From NCBI GenBank assembly GCA_028283825.1, contig JAPWJW010000002.1, positions 248,001 through 312,000 of the forward strand: DNA of 64,000 nucleotides, given 5' to 3'. Position 1 is the first letter of the stretch. Every line of letters starts with the position of its first letter. This document shows, one piece after another, positions 44,703 to 54,938 of the stretch. The notes beneath the pieces are model-generated. The model made no database searches, was not told the origin of the DNA, and worked only from the letters and a program-made list of their open reading frames with translations. Source of the stretch: Azospirillaceae bacterium. Its GTDB lineage: Bacteria; Pseudomonadota; Alphaproteobacteria; Azospirillales; Azospirillaceae. A program made the translations under genes and the position numbers.

Positions 44703-46358
44703 TTAGATGGCTTGGCTGCGGCCTACTCCCGGGTGGCTGCGGTCAAGGCCATGAAGAAGACTGTGGCTGCGCCGGGTGCCAATACCATCGAGGCCACATT
44801 GGGCGTCGTCTTTGCCATCGATGCGGCAGTGCCTCTTGAGGACCTTGCGGCCGAACTCGAACGCTTGAATGCTCGCACACCATCGGACTATTGGGTTGAC
44901 GCCGTCGTCATCGCCGCCAAGGGCCAGATCGCCTATATGGCTCAATGGGTCGGCGATAAATCCTTGGGCTTGCTCCTGCCGCCTTCACCAGGGGCCAATC
45001 TCAAGACGGCGTTTCCCTGTTATGCCGTCATGATGATTTCGGCGTCAGGCGCGGGCACGTTCAACTTGGCTATGCACATGCTATTGGGGCAGATGGCCCG
45101 GTGGTCGCATGGCTACGCCCTCCCAGGGAATGAAACGATCCTGGAAAGCGTGCAACGACAGGGTCTGGTTACGACCGGTTACTGGTACGACCGCATGGGT
45201 GAGCTGCGGCCGGTGCCGCGCAATCAATACAACGACCGTGCCATGCCTCCGAAGTCGGTTGCCCTTTACCCCCGAGGCGGAAAAGAGCCGTTGGCCGCGA
45301 TGTGCTTCGTCCCCTGGCAGTATGGTGGCGTCGTACTGCTCCAGGGCAAGCTCCCGCTCGAAGGGATGCTGGTCTTTCTTAGCGGCATCATCGACGCCGA
45401 GGCCTTCAAAACCATTCGAAAGGTGACCAGGGATAAGCTCCAGATTTCCAGCGTGCTGCCGATCAGGGAGTCGCAGTACCAAGCGATGCTGCGGAACATC
45501 CAGCAGCGTGGTGGGCTCGACGTGAAGCCCAACGAAGGAAAATTTGTCGTTCAAAAGCTTGCCGATGAAGGCACTGGCACGCCCTTCATGGCACGTGTTT
45601 TCTATGGCCTGATGAAGATGGCGGACACCCTGGATGCCGAAAGGGAGCCTTTCCTGGCTGCTCATCACACCTTGCTGAAGACTCTGCTCGAAATCCGGGA
45701 CATGGCGAAGGACATCGCCAAGACCTGGAAGGACCATGCTCGCAAAGTAGATGAGGGTTCTATCGTCGAGCGGGTGGGTATCCATATCCGGATTACCGAA
45801 AATGTGGACCGGCAGCTCGGGCGATTGACCAATGAATTCCTGAGCGGCGCAACCCGCTCCTTCAAGGAACGGATGCAAGCCACTGCGCGTTCGCTCGGGC
45901 TCGACATCGGTTTCCTGTATCAGAAGCAGTCCCCTTTTGAGCGCGGTCTAGCGGCACTCGAGCTGACCGACCCGGCATTAGCGGCATATCTGCGCGAAGC
46001 TCGCAGATGGGGCGACATATTGGTTAACACGCGAAACCTTCTTGATCACGGCAACTGGGCTCTTCACAGCACCACCATCACCGACGTGGGTGGCAAGATT
46101 TTCGCGACCGAACCGACAATTGACGGGATACCGGTAACCGAATGGGTCGCCGACAAGACCGACAGAGTACTGTGTTTTGTCGAGGATGTAGTCGCCCATG
46201 GCATTCAGCGGAGAATGAGGCCTGCCATCACCTTAGCTGAAGTACCGCTCGCTCAGCGCTCGGCCGAGATGCCCCTTCGGTTCCAAAACACTCTCACCAG
46301 CGGCGGAGCACCGACATGGCAGATCACGTATCATGGCAGCCGGTTCGACGAGACCTGA
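44703..46358 (+). pseudogene. Right part of the IS630-disrupted gene
   Basis: From the TTA duplicate the frame is open for 551 codons to 46358. It contains YSRVAAVKAMKKTVAAPG, DYWVDAVVIAAKGQIAYMAQW, a cluster of charged helices (AHHTLLKTLLEIRDMAKDIAKTWKDHARKV) and no membrane segment. GC content is visibly lower than in the flanking purine genes, which suggests transfer. A TTG at 44697 inside the IS end could initiate a truncated product. The joined protein would be about 640 residues. The function is unknown. Confidence 0.75.
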
Positions 46359-46493
46359 CAGCCCGTTGGGGTCATTATCCCCCCCGCCTTTCCATGATTT
46401 TTGAAGCTGTTGCCGATAACGCCCCCCTGGCGCCCGGGGGAACAGCCCCCTAGCCTGTTGCGGTTGCGAAAAGAACGGGGGCAACGGGCGGCG

Positions 46494-47720
46494 ATGGAAT
46501 TCATCTTCTGGGAATGGGTCAACACGCTGGCGCGCTGGCTGCATGTGGTCGCGGCGGTGGCGTGGATCGGTTCCTCCTTCTATTTCATGGCGCTGGACGC
46601 CAGCCTGCGCCGGCGGCCCCACCTGCCCGACGGCGTGCAGGGGGAGGCCTGGCAGGTCCATGGCGGCGGCTTCTACAACATGGTGAAGTACCTGGTGGCG
46701 CCGGGCCAGATGCCGGCCGAGCTCACCTGGTTCAAGTGGGAGGCCTACACCACCTGGCTCAGCGGCTTTTTCCTGCTGGTGGTGCTGTACTATCGCGGGG
46801 CGGACCTGCTGCTGATCGACCAGTCGGTGATGGCGCTGACGCAATGGCAGGCCATCGGGCTCAGCCTGGCGCTGCTGGCCGCCGGGTGGGTGGTCTATGA
46901 CCTGATGTGCCGCTCGCCCCTGGGGCGGCACAACGGCGCGCTGGCGGGGGTGGGGTTCGTCTTCCTGGTGGTGGCCTGCTGGGGCACCACGCATGTGTTC
47001 AGCCCGCGCGGCGCCATGCTGCAGATGGGGGCGTTGATCGGCACCATGATGGTGGCCAACGTCTTCCTGCTGATCATCCCCAACCAGCGCAAGGTGGTGG
47101 CCACCTTGCTGGCCGGCGGCACGCCGGACCCGCGCCTGGGTAAGGCCGCCAAGCAGCGGTCCATGCACAACAACTACCTGACCCTGCCGGTCGTCTTCCT
47201 GATGGTGGGCAACCATTATCCGCTGACCTACGCCACGCGCTACAACTGGCTGATCTTCGCCGTCGTGCTGGTGGTGGGCGCCAGCATCCGCCACTTCTTC
47301 AACACCAAGCATGCCGGTAAGCCGGCGCCGTGGTGGACCTGGGGGGTGGTGGCGGCCGGCATCCTGGTGGCCGCCTGGCTCAGCGCCCAAGGCTCGGCCG
47401 ACGGCGGCCCCGCCGTCAGCGCGGCGCCGGCTCAAGCTGCGACCTTCGCGCAAGCGGAGGAGGTGGTGATGAACCGGTGCAGCATGTGCCACACGGCGGC
47501 CCCCGTCTGGGACGGCATCACCGCCCCGCCGCACGGCGTCATCCTTGACAATCCCGGCGCCATCCTGCGCCATGCGGCGGACATCCGGCGCCAGGCCGCG
47601 CTCAGCAGCGCCATGCCGCCCGGCAACGTCACCCTGATCACGCCGGCGGAACGGGCCATCCTGGCCGCCTGGTCCGCCGGTGCTGCCGAGCCCCGCGTCG
47701 GGGCGGCCACTGTTCCGTAA
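46494..47720 (+). CDS. puuD: Membrane urate oxidase with C-terminal cytochrome c domain (PuuD)
   Basis: ATG 46494 (MEFIFWEWVNTLARWLHVVAAVAWIGSSFYFMALD) gives 408 residues. About eight membrane helices span residues 10-305, with the PuuD pattern (HGGGFYNMVKY, ELTWFKWEAYTTWLSGFFLL). A soluble c-type cytochrome domain follows with the haem site CSMCH at residues 329-333 and a later Met (AMPPGN) as likely axial ligand. It oxidises urate to 5-hydroxyisourate with electrons passed to the respiratory chain. The guanine deaminase gene follows 14 bases downstream. Confidence 0.94.
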   Translation: MEFIFWEWVNTLARWLHVVAAVAWIGSSFYFMALDASLRRRPHLPDGVQGEAWQVHGGGFYNMVKYLVAPGQMPAELTWFKWEAYTTWLSGFFLLVVLYYRGADLLLIDQSVMALTQWQAIGLSLALLAAGWVVYDLMCRSPLGRHNGALAGVGFVFLVVACWGTTHVFSPRGAMLQMGALIGTMMVANVFLLIIPNQRKVVATLLAGGTPDPRLGKAAKQRSMHNNYLTLPVVFLMVGNHYPLTYATRYNWLIFAVVLVVGASIRHFFNTKHAGKPAPWWTWGVVAAGILVAAWLSAQGSADGGPAVSAAPAQAATFAQAEEVVMNRCSMCHTAAPVWDGITAPPHGVILDNPGAILRHAADIRRQAALSSAMPPGNVTLITPAERAILAAWSAGAAEPRVGAATVP

Positions 47721-47734
47721 GCAGGACCGATTTC

Positions 47735-49066
47735 ATGGCTTTCACCCCCGCCTCCACGGCCCTGCGCGGCCGGCTGCTGACCTTCCTGCGGGCGCCGTTG
47801 GGCCCCGGGGACCGCGACAGCTATCGCTACATCGCCGACGGGCTGGTGGTGGTGGCGGGCGGGCGCATCACGGCGGTGGGGGCGGCGGCGAGCCTGCTGC
47901 CCACCCTGGCGGCCGGGGTGGCGGTTGAGCATTACCCCGACGGCCTGATCCTGCCGGGCCTGATCGACACCCACATCCATTTCCCGCAGACCCAGGTGAT
48001 CGCCTCCTACGGCGCGCAACTGCTGGAATGGCTGGAGAAGTACACCTTCATCGAGGAACAGCGCTACGCCGACCACGCCCACGCCGCGCGCAACGCCCGC
48101 TTCTTCCTGGATGAGCTGGCGCGCAACGGCACCACCACGGCGGTGGTCTACGGCAGCGTCCACCCCGGCAGCGTCAAGGCCCTGTTCCTGGAGGCCGAGG
48201 CGCGCGGCGTGGGCCTGGTGGCGGGCAAGGTCATGATGGACCGCAACGCCCCCACCGCCCTGACCGACACCGCCCAGACCAGCTACGACCACAGCAAGGC
48301 GTTGATCAACGCCTGGCACGGCACCGGCCGCCAGCGCTACGCCGTCACCCCGCGCTTCGCCATCACCTCCACGCCCGAACAGCTGGAGGCGGCGGGCGCG
48401 CTGCTGCGGGAGCATCCGGGCGTCTACATGCAGACCCATCTGTCGGAGAATGTGGAGGAGATACGCCAGGTCGCCCGCCTCTATCCGGACGCGGCGGATT
48501 ACCTGGACGTCTATGACCGCTTCGGCCTGCTGGGCGACCGCTCGCTGTTCGGGCACTGCATCCATCTCAGCGAGCGGGAGATGGCGCGGATGAGTGAGAG
48601 CGGCTCCGTCGCCGTGTTCTGCCCCACCAGCAACCTGTTCATCGGCAGCGGCCTGTTCAACCGCGCGGCGTTGGAGAACCCCGCGCGGCCGGTGCGCCTG
48701 GGCCTGGCGACCGACGTAGGCGGCGGCACCAGCTATTCCCTGCTGGCCACGGCGGGCGAGGGCTACAAGGTCCTGCAACTGCGCGGCCAAAGCTGGCCGG
48801 CGCTGGCCGCCTTCGACCTGATGACCCGCGGCAACGCGGCCGCATTGGGCTTGAGTGATGAGATCGGCCAGATCGCCCCCGGCCGCTATGCCGACCTGGT
48901 GGTGCTGGATCCTGGCGCCACCCCCGCCATGGCGCACCGGCGCGAGGTGATGGGCGGCGATTTGGAGGAGGAGCTGTTCCTGCTGATGACCCTGGGCGAC
49001 GACCGCGCGGTGCGCGCCACCTACGTCCAGGGCCGGCGGGTGCATGACCGCGACCGGCGGGATTAA
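47735..49066 (+). CDS. guaD: Guanine deaminase
   Basis: This 443-residue amidohydrolase has LPGLIDTHIHFPQTQVIASYG (HxH zinc ligands followed by the guanine-deaminase PQ motif), LLEWLEKYTFIEEQRYAD, MQTHLSENVEEI, LFGHCIHLSEREM and GLATDVGGGTSYS. It converts guanine to xanthine and so feeds xanthine dehydrogenase. It follows puuD in the same transcription unit. Confidence 0.96.
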   Translation: MAFTPASTALRGRLLTFLRAPLGPGDRDSYRYIADGLVVVAGGRITAVGAAASLLPTLAAGVAVEHYPDGLILPGLIDTHIHFPQTQVIASYGAQLLEWLEKYTFIEEQRYADHAHAARNARFFLDELARNGTTTAVVYGSVHPGSVKALFLEAEARGVGLVAGKVMMDRNAPTALTDTAQTSYDHSKALINAWHGTGRQRYAVTPRFAITSTPEQLEAAGALLREHPGVYMQTHLSENVEEIRQVARLYPDAADYLDVYDRFGLLGDRSLFGHCIHLSEREMARMSESGSVAVFCPTSNLFIGSGLFNRAALENPARPVRLGLATDVGGGTSYSLLATAGEGYKVLQLRGQSWPALAAFDLMTRGNAAALGLSDEIGQIAPGRYADLVVLDPGATPAMAHRREVMGGDLEEELFLLMTLGDDRAVRATYVQGRRVHDRDRRD

Positions 49067-49137
49067 CATGGCGCCTCAGGTGCGCCTGTGCGAGGATGTG
49101 TACATCTGAATACAGGCTGCTGTGAGGAGGTTTCCCC

Positions 49138-49398
49138 ATGTCCAACAGCACGACGCTGACCGTCAGGCTGAAGCCTGAGGTCAAGGACCAGCTTGCCGCC
49201 TTGTCCGCGCAGACCAACCGTACCCGCTCCTACCTGGCGGCGGAGGCGATCGCGGACTACGTGGCGCGCGAAATCTCCCTGGTGGAAGGGGTGCAGCGCG
49301 GCTTGGCCGATATCGAGGCGGGCCGGCTGGTTCCCCATGACCAGGCGATGGACGAGCTGGACGCCGCGATTGAGGAAGTGGCGCGGAGCCGGGGGTGA
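49138..49398 (+). CDS. CopG/RHH-family antitoxin
   Basis: ATG 49138, with GAGGAGG about seven bases upstream, gives 86 residues. TLTVRLKPEVKDQLAALSAQTNRTRSYLAAEAIADYVARE is a ribbon-helix-helix domain. The tail (VEGVQRGLADIEAGRLVPHDQAMDELD) is typical of antitoxins paired with ParE-type toxins. It overlaps the following damaged toxin frame by four bases (GTGA). Having lost its partner, it may still repress the promoter. Confidence 0.92.
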   Translation: MSNSTTLTVRLKPEVKDQLAALSAQTNRTRSYLAAEAIADYVAREISLVEGVQRGLADIEAGRLVPHDQAMDELDAAIEEVARSRG

Positions 49399-49722
49399 AG
49401 CGCGCTGTCTCCTGGTCCCGCGATGCGTTGAATGAGCTGATCGGCATTGCGCGCCACATCGCCAAGGACAACCCCGATGCCGCCCGCAAGGTGGCGGCCA
49501 CCATTCGCGCCACCGGGAACGCCCTGGGCGGGCGCCCTGGGCCGGCAGGCCCTGGGCCGCAAGGGGCGGGTCACCGGCACCTATGAAAAGGTGGTGCCCG
49601 ACCTGCCGTATATCATCGCGTACAAATTCATCGCCGGGCCAACGGGGGGCGAGGTCCTGGTGATCCTACACATCGTGCATGGCGCGCGCGACTGGCCGCC
49701 GGAAACCTGGCCGGAGGCTTGA
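49395..49722 (+). pseudogene. ParE-like toxin broken by a 13-base tandem duplication
   Basis: The frame begins at GTG 49395 (KRAVSWSRDALNELIGIARHIAKDNPDAARKVAATIRATGNALG) and continues, in another frame, as ALGRKGRVTGTYEKVVPDLPYIIAYKF...VLHIVHGARDWPPE. The break is at two neighbouring 13-base units, GCCCTGGGCGGGC (49521-49533) and GCCCTGGGCCGGC (49534-49546). Removing one unit restores a normal ParE toxin of about 104 residues. As written, the product stops early at 49586. Confidence 0.85.
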
Positions 49723-49770
49723 GATTGGGCCCGGACTTTGCAGGGGATTCCGCGCCGTCTTTGGCAAAGG

Positions 49771-49929
49771 CAGCGGCGCGAGGCTCGGCCTCGTGCCGCT
49801 GTAGGCCCCGACGGGGCCGCCGGAGACTTACGGGGAGCCGAAGGCGGACTGGCAGTCAAGGATCAGCCAAGCGGCCGGATGGCCGCGCCCGGCGTTTGAG
49901 GGGCATTTGAGCGGCCGCGATCAAATGCC
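49771..49929 (+). repeat. Dispersed structured intergenic repeat, copy E
   Basis: It holds the hairpin CAGCGGCGCGAGG/CCTCGTGCCGCTG (49771-49801), the hairpin GGCCCC-GAC-GGGGCC (49804-49818), GCCGCCGGAG, GGCGGACTGG, the hairpin GCGGCC-GGAT-GGCCGC (49871-49886), GCCCGGCGTTTGAGGGG and the hairpin GGCATTTGA/TCAAATGCC (49902-49929). The order matches copy B while all the stems differ in sequence. It lies between the toxin remnant and the LysR gene. Confidence 0.8.
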
Positions 49930-49962
49930 GTTGGAATAAGCGTGGCGTAGGGGGATGGGCTG

Positions 49963-50907
49963 ATGGCCCTGCTGGAAAACATGCAGGTGTTCGTGCGGGT
50001 GGTGGAGCTGGGCAGCCTGTCGGCGGCCGGGCGCAACCTGCGCATGTCGCCGGCCCTGGTCAGCCACCGTATCCAGCAGCTGGAGGCGCATCTGGGCGCC
50101 CGGCTGCTGAACCGCACCACCCGCCAGCTGCAGGCCACCGAAACCGGCCAGATCTTCTACCAGCACTGCCTGGAGGTGCTGGAGGCGGTGGAGCGCGCCC
50201 ACAGCAGCATCGCCACCGAAGGCGGCGTGCCCTCGGGCAGCGTGCGGGTGACCGCACCCTTGGGCTTCGGCCGGCGGGTGCTGGGCCCGCTGGTGCCCGA
50301 ATTCCGCAAGACCTATCCCATGGTGGACGTGCGCCTGCGCCTGTCGGACCATCTGCTGGACCTGCTGCGCGAGTCCGTGGACATGGCCATCCGCATGGCC
50401 AACCTGAAGGACAGCAGCTTCGTCGTGCGCAAGATCGCCGACGTGCGCCGCGTGCTGGTGGCCGCCCCCGATTACCTGGCGGCGCGCGGCCGGCCCAAGA
50501 CGCCGTCCGATCTGCTGGAGCACGACTGCCTGCTGCTGCGCTTCCCCGGCACGCAGCAGTACCGCTGGCCGTTGGTGGGCAAGGGGCCCCCTGGAAAAGA
50601 CGAAGGTGCCAAGACGACCAAGCTGTCGGTGGCCGGGCCCATCGACGCCGACGACGGCGACGTGCTGACCCGCTGGGCGCTGGACGGCCAGGGCATCGCG
50701 CTGAAGCCGCTGTGGGAAGTGGCGGACGACATCAAGGCCGGCGCGCTGGAAATCATCATGCCCGACCATCCGCCGGAGCCGGTGCAGCTGGCGGTGGTCT
50801 ACCCCCACCGCGCCCTGCTGCCGGCCAAGGTGCAGTCGCTGTCCGACTTCCTGGTGCCGCGCATCCGCGCCCAACTGGCCGCCACCCATCCCGACGCCCT
50901 GCTGTAG
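49963..50907 (+). CDS. LysR-family transcriptional regulator
   Basis: This 314-residue protein has the N-terminal helix-turn-helix (FVRVVELGSLSAAGRNLRMSPALVSHRIQQLEAHLGARLLNRTTRQ) and a periplasmic-binding-like effector domain. It resembles the large CrgA/DsdC-like group that often regulates nearby catabolic genes. It lies upstream of the urease operon in the same direction with a 269-base gap, so it may regulate urease or purine genes. The target is not shown by the sequence. Confidence 0.92.
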   Translation: MALLENMQVFVRVVELGSLSAAGRNLRMSPALVSHRIQQLEAHLGARLLNRTTRQLQATETGQIFYQHCLEVLEAVERAHSSIATEGGVPSGSVRVTAPLGFGRRVLGPLVPEFRKTYPMVDVRLRLSDHLLDLLRESVDMAIRMANLKDSSFVVRKIADVRRVLVAAPDYLAARGRPKTPSDLLEHDCLLLRFPGTQQYRWPLVGKGPPGKDEGAKTTKLSVAGPIDADDGDVLTRWALDGQGIALKPLWEVADDIKAGALEIIMPDHPPEPVQLAVVYPHRALLPAKVQSLSDFLVPRIRAQLAATHPDALL

Positions 50908-50924
50908 GGACCCCGTGCCCCCCG

Positions 50925-50942
50925 ATACGTCAAATGACGTAT
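50925..50942. promoter_or_regulatory. Palindrome upstream of the urease operon
   Basis: ATACGTCAAATGACGTAT has perfect 8-bp arms around AA, and CCC/GGG extends the dyad after one mismatch. It lies 18 bases after the LysR stop and is centred about 163 bases upstream of the predicted sigma-54 start. It could be an enhancer site or, since it can also fold, a terminator stem for lysR. Confidence 0.45.
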
Positions 50943-50977
50943 GGGGCCTGCCCAAGATTTAAGCGCACATCGCCGGG

Positions 50978-50994
50978 CGCCCATTTTCTGGGCG
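50978..50994. promoter_or_regulatory. Second inverted repeat upstream of the urease operon
   Basis: CGCCCA-TTTTC-TGGGCG has 6-bp perfect arms with five bases between, centred about 111 bases upstream of the predicted start. The spacing resembles NtrC-type enhancer sites, but the arms do not match the NtrC consensus well. Confidence 0.3.
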
Positions 50995-51069
50995 ACGACC
51001 AGGGCGTTTGCCTTTTGCGAAGATGCCGCCCGTGCCATGCTGGGCGGCACATGGTTAACGCCGGCGGCC

Positions 51070-51086
51070 TTGGCACGGCGGTTGCG
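51070..51086 (+). promoter_or_regulatory. Predicted sigma-54 promoter of the urease operon
   Basis: TTGGCACGGCGGTTGCG matches the consensus TTGGCACG-N4-TTGC completely, with GG at 51072-51073 and GC at 51084-51085. Transcription would start near 51097, 80 bases before ureD. Nitrogen-regulated urease fits this promoter type. Confidence 0.7.
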
Positions 51087-51176
51087 ACCCTGGGGTGGGG
51101 CCTGGGGCGGAATTCAGAACGGGGTGGCCTGGAATGGGGCGGCATGCGCGGTGCGGTGGGGACAGGGCGGGGTGTC

Positions 51177-51998
<822 letters not shown>

Positions 51999-52010
51999 GG
52001 GAGAGCACTG

Positions 52011-52313
52011 GTGAACCTGACCCCGCGTGAGAAGGACAAGCTGCTGATCGCCATGGCGGCCATGGTGGCACGCCGCCGGCTGGAACGCGGCGTGAAGCTG
52101 AACCATCCCGAGGCCATCGCCCTGATCACCGACTTCGTGGTCGAGGGGGCGCGTGACGGCCGGGCGGTGGCCGACCTGATGGACCATGGCGCCCACGTGG
52201 TGGGCCGCCACCAGGTGATGGAGGGCATCGCCGAGATGATCCACGACGTGCAGGTGGAGGCCACGTTCCCCGACGGGGTGAAGCTGGTCACCGTCCACAA
52301 CCCGATCCGCTAA
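52011..52313 (+). CDS. ureA: Urease gamma subunit
   Basis: GTG 52011 follows GAGGGAGAG and gives 100 residues, the full length of UreA. The sequence [39 protein letters not shown] and the ending VTVHNPIR are canonical. It forms the (gamma-beta-alpha)3 urease with UreB and UreC. Confidence 0.97.
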   Translation: MNLTPREKDKLLIAMAAMVARRRLERGVKLNHPEAIALITDFVVEGARDGRAVADLMDHGAHVVGRHQVMEGIAEMIHDVQVEATFPDGVKLVTVHNPIR

Positions 52314-52324
52314 AGGGACCGCCG

Positions 52325-52648
52325 ATGACCCTGATCCCCGGAGAGATCCTCACGCCCGAGGGCGAGATCGAACTGAACGCCGGCCTGCCGACGGTGACCC
52401 TGGACGTGGCCAACACCGGCGACCGGCCCATCCAGGTCGGCAGCCACTATCATTTCTTCGAGACCAACGCCGGTCTCAGCTTCGACCGCGAACAGGCCTA
52501 CGGCCACCGCCTGGACATCCCCGCCGGCACGGCGGTGCGGTTTGAGCCGGGCCAGACCCGCACCGTAACCCTGGTGCCCTATCGCGGCGCCCGCGTGGTC
52601 CACGGCTTCAACGCCAAGGTTTCCGGTCCGCTGAAGGGGGGCAACTGA
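52325..52648 (+). CDS. ureB: Urease beta subunit
   Basis: ATG 52325, with AGGGA upstream, gives 107 residues. [36 protein letters not shown] and [14 protein letters not shown] are signature parts of UreB. Its TGA overlaps the ATG of ureC (TGATG), coupling translation of the structural subunits. Confidence 0.97.
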   Translation: MTLIPGEILTPEGEIELNAGLPTVTLDVANTGDRPIQVGSHYHFFETNAGLSFDREQAYGHRLDIPAGTAVRFEPGQTRTVTLVPYRGARVVHGFNAKVSGPLKGGN

Positions 52649-54361
52649 TGGCCATCAAGATCGGCCGCGCCGCCTACGCCGACATGTTCGGCCCCACCGT
52701 CGGCGACCGCGTGCGCCTGGCTGACACCGACCTGATCGTCGAGGTGGAGCGGGACCTGACCCTCTATGGCGAGGAGGTGAAGTTCGGCGGCGGCAAGGTC
52801 ATCCGCGACGGCATGGGCCAGTCGCAGGCGACCCGGGCGCAAGGGGCGGTGGACACCGTCATCACCAACGCCCTGATCATCGACCATGGCGGCATCATCA
52901 AGGCCGACGTGGGCCTGCGCGACGGCCGCATCCACCACATCGGCAAGGCCGGCAACCCCGACGTCCAGCCCGGCGTGGACATCATCGTCGGCCCGGGGAC
53001 GGAGGTCATCGCCGGCGAGGGCAAGATCCTGACCCGCCGGCGCCATCGACGCCCATGTCCATTTCATCTGTCCCCAGCAGATCGAGGAGGCGCTGATGTC
53101 CGGCGTCACCACCATGCTGGGCGGCGGCACCGGCCCGGCCACCGGCACGGCCGCCACCACCTGCACGCCCGGTCCCTGGCACATGGCCCGCATGCTGGAG
53201 GCGGCGGAGGCCTTCCCCATGAACCTGGCCTTCGTGGGCAAGGGCAACGCGGCCCTGCCGGCGGCGCTGGAGGAACAGGTGCGCGGCGGGGCGGCGGCGC
53301 TGAAGCTGCATGAGGACTGGGGCACCACCCCGGCCACCATCGACACCTGCCTGGACGTCGGCGACCGCTTCGACGTGCAGGTGATGCTGCATTCCGACAC
53401 GCTGAACGAGTCCGGCTTCGTGGAGGACACCATCGCCGCCTTCAAGGGCCGCACCATCCACGCCTACCACACCGAGGGGGCGGGCGGCGGCCACGCGCCG
53501 GACATCATCAAGGTCTGCGGCCTGCCCAACGTCATCCCGTCCTCCACCAACCCCACGCGGCCCTACACCGTGAACACGGTGGATGAGCATCTGGACATGC
53601 TCATGGTCTGCCACCATCTGGACCCCAACATTCCGGAGGACGTGGCCTTCGCCGAAAGCCGCATCCGGCGTGAGACCATCGCGGCGGAGGATGTGCTGCA
53701 CGATCTGGGCGCGCTTTCCATCATCTCCTCCGACAGCCAGGCCATGGGGCGGGTGGGGGAGGTGCTGATCCGCACCTGGCAGACGGCGCACAAGATGAAG
53801 GTGCAGCGCGGGCGCCTGGCGGAGGAGGTGGGTGAGAACGACAACGCCCGGGTGAAGCGCTACATCGCCAAGATCACCATCAACCCCGCCATCGCCCAGG
53901 GCTTGAGCACGCATGTCGGCTCCATCGCCGCCGGCAAGCTGGCCGACCTGGTGCTGTGGTCGCCGGCCTTCTTCGGGGTGAAGCCGGATCTGGTGCTGAA
54001 GATGGGCACCATCGTCGCCGCCCCCATGGGCGACCCCAACGCCAGCATCCCGACGCCCCAGCCGGTGCACTACCGCCCCATGTTCGGCGCCTATGGCCGG
54101 GCGGTGCGCCGCTGCGCCGTCACCTTCACCAGCCAGGCCGCGCTGGACGACGGCATCGGCCAGCGCCTGGGGCTGGAGAAGACCTTGCTGGCGGTCAGCA
54201 ATACGCGCGGCGGCATCGGCAAGGCGGCGATGATCCATAACAGTGCGACGCCGGTGGTGGAGGTCGATCCCGAAACCTATGAGGTGCGGGTGGACGGCCG
54301 TATCGTGACCTGTGAGCCGGCCGAGGTGCTGCCCATGGCGCAGCGCTATTTCCTGTTCTGA
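52648..54361 (+). pseudogene. ureC: Urease alpha (catalytic) subunit with a one-base frameshift
   Basis: The gene starts [29 protein letters not shown] and is open to GEGKILT, then shifts frame. CTGACCCGCCGGCGCC at 53029-53044 should read CTGACCGCCGGCGCC, so there is one extra C in the run 53033-53035. Without it the gene encodes 570 residues, the usual length, with His136 and His138 (DAHVHF), carbamylated Lys219 (LKLHEDWG), the flap MVCHHLD and the ending YFLF. As written, the first frame stops at 53313 and the catalytic part begins only at an internal ATG 53096, without the HxH ligands. It may be a sequencing error or a real mutation. Confidence 0.9.
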
Positions 54362-54377
54362 TGCAAGGACCCTGGCT

Positions 54378-54938
54378 TTGAGCGACCTGCCCCACGCCCA
54401 CACCGTCCTGGCCGCCGGCTTCTGGGATGCCGCACGCCAAGCCGGCACCGTCACCCTGGATTTCGACCACCGCTGCCGCCGGCGCCTGCGCCTGGAACGC
54501 GATGACGGCGGCGGCCCCCTGCTGCTGGACCTGCCCACCCCCCGCCACATCCGCGACGGCGATGGGCTGGTGCTGACCGGCGGCGGCATCGTCCGGGTCA
54601 AGGCGGCACCAGAGGATTTGATCGAGGTGCGGTGCGAGGCCATCGGCGACCTGCTGCGCATGGCCTGGCACATCGGCAACCGCCACATCCCGGCCGAATT
54701 GCGCGGCGACCGCCTGCGCATCCGCGCCGACCATGTGCTGGCCGACATGCTGGTCGGCCTGGGTGCCATCGTCAGCCCGGTGTCGGCGGCCTTCGATCCG
54801 GAAGGTGGGGCCTATGGCGACAGCCCGGCCGGCGGCGGTCATGGACATGGGCACCACCACCACGGCCATGATCACGATCATGACCATGGGCACGGGGGGC
54901 ACGATCACGGCCATCATCATGGGCACGGCCATGGCTGA
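54378..54938 (+). CDS. ureE: Urease accessory protein UreE with a long histidine tail
   Basis: TTG 54378 has AAGGA nine bases upstream and gives 186 residues; the ATG at 54361 is in another frame. The UreE fold has RRRLRLERDDGGGPLLLDLP, the nickel-site region WHIGNRHIPAEL and IRADHVLADMLVGLGA. The last 35 residues are almost only His, Gly and Asp (GHGHGHHHHGHDHDHDHGHG), a nickel-storage tail. UreE hands nickel to UreG. It overlaps ureF by eight bases. Confidence 0.93.
   Translation: MSDLPHAHTVLAAGFWDAARQAGTVTLDFDHRCRRRLRLERDDGGGPLLLDLPTPRHIRDGDGLVLTGGGIVRVKAAPEDLIEVRCEAIGDLLRMAWHIGNRHIPAELRGDRLRIRADHVLADMLVGLGAIVSPVSAAFDPEGGAYGDSPAGGGHGHGHHHHGHDHDHDHGHGGHDHGHHHGHGHG

Noticed and set aside
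53006-54769. Minus-strand open frame of 587 codons across the urease genes
   Set aside because: It is antisense to the true ureC/ureE frames, whose products match urease families residue by residue.
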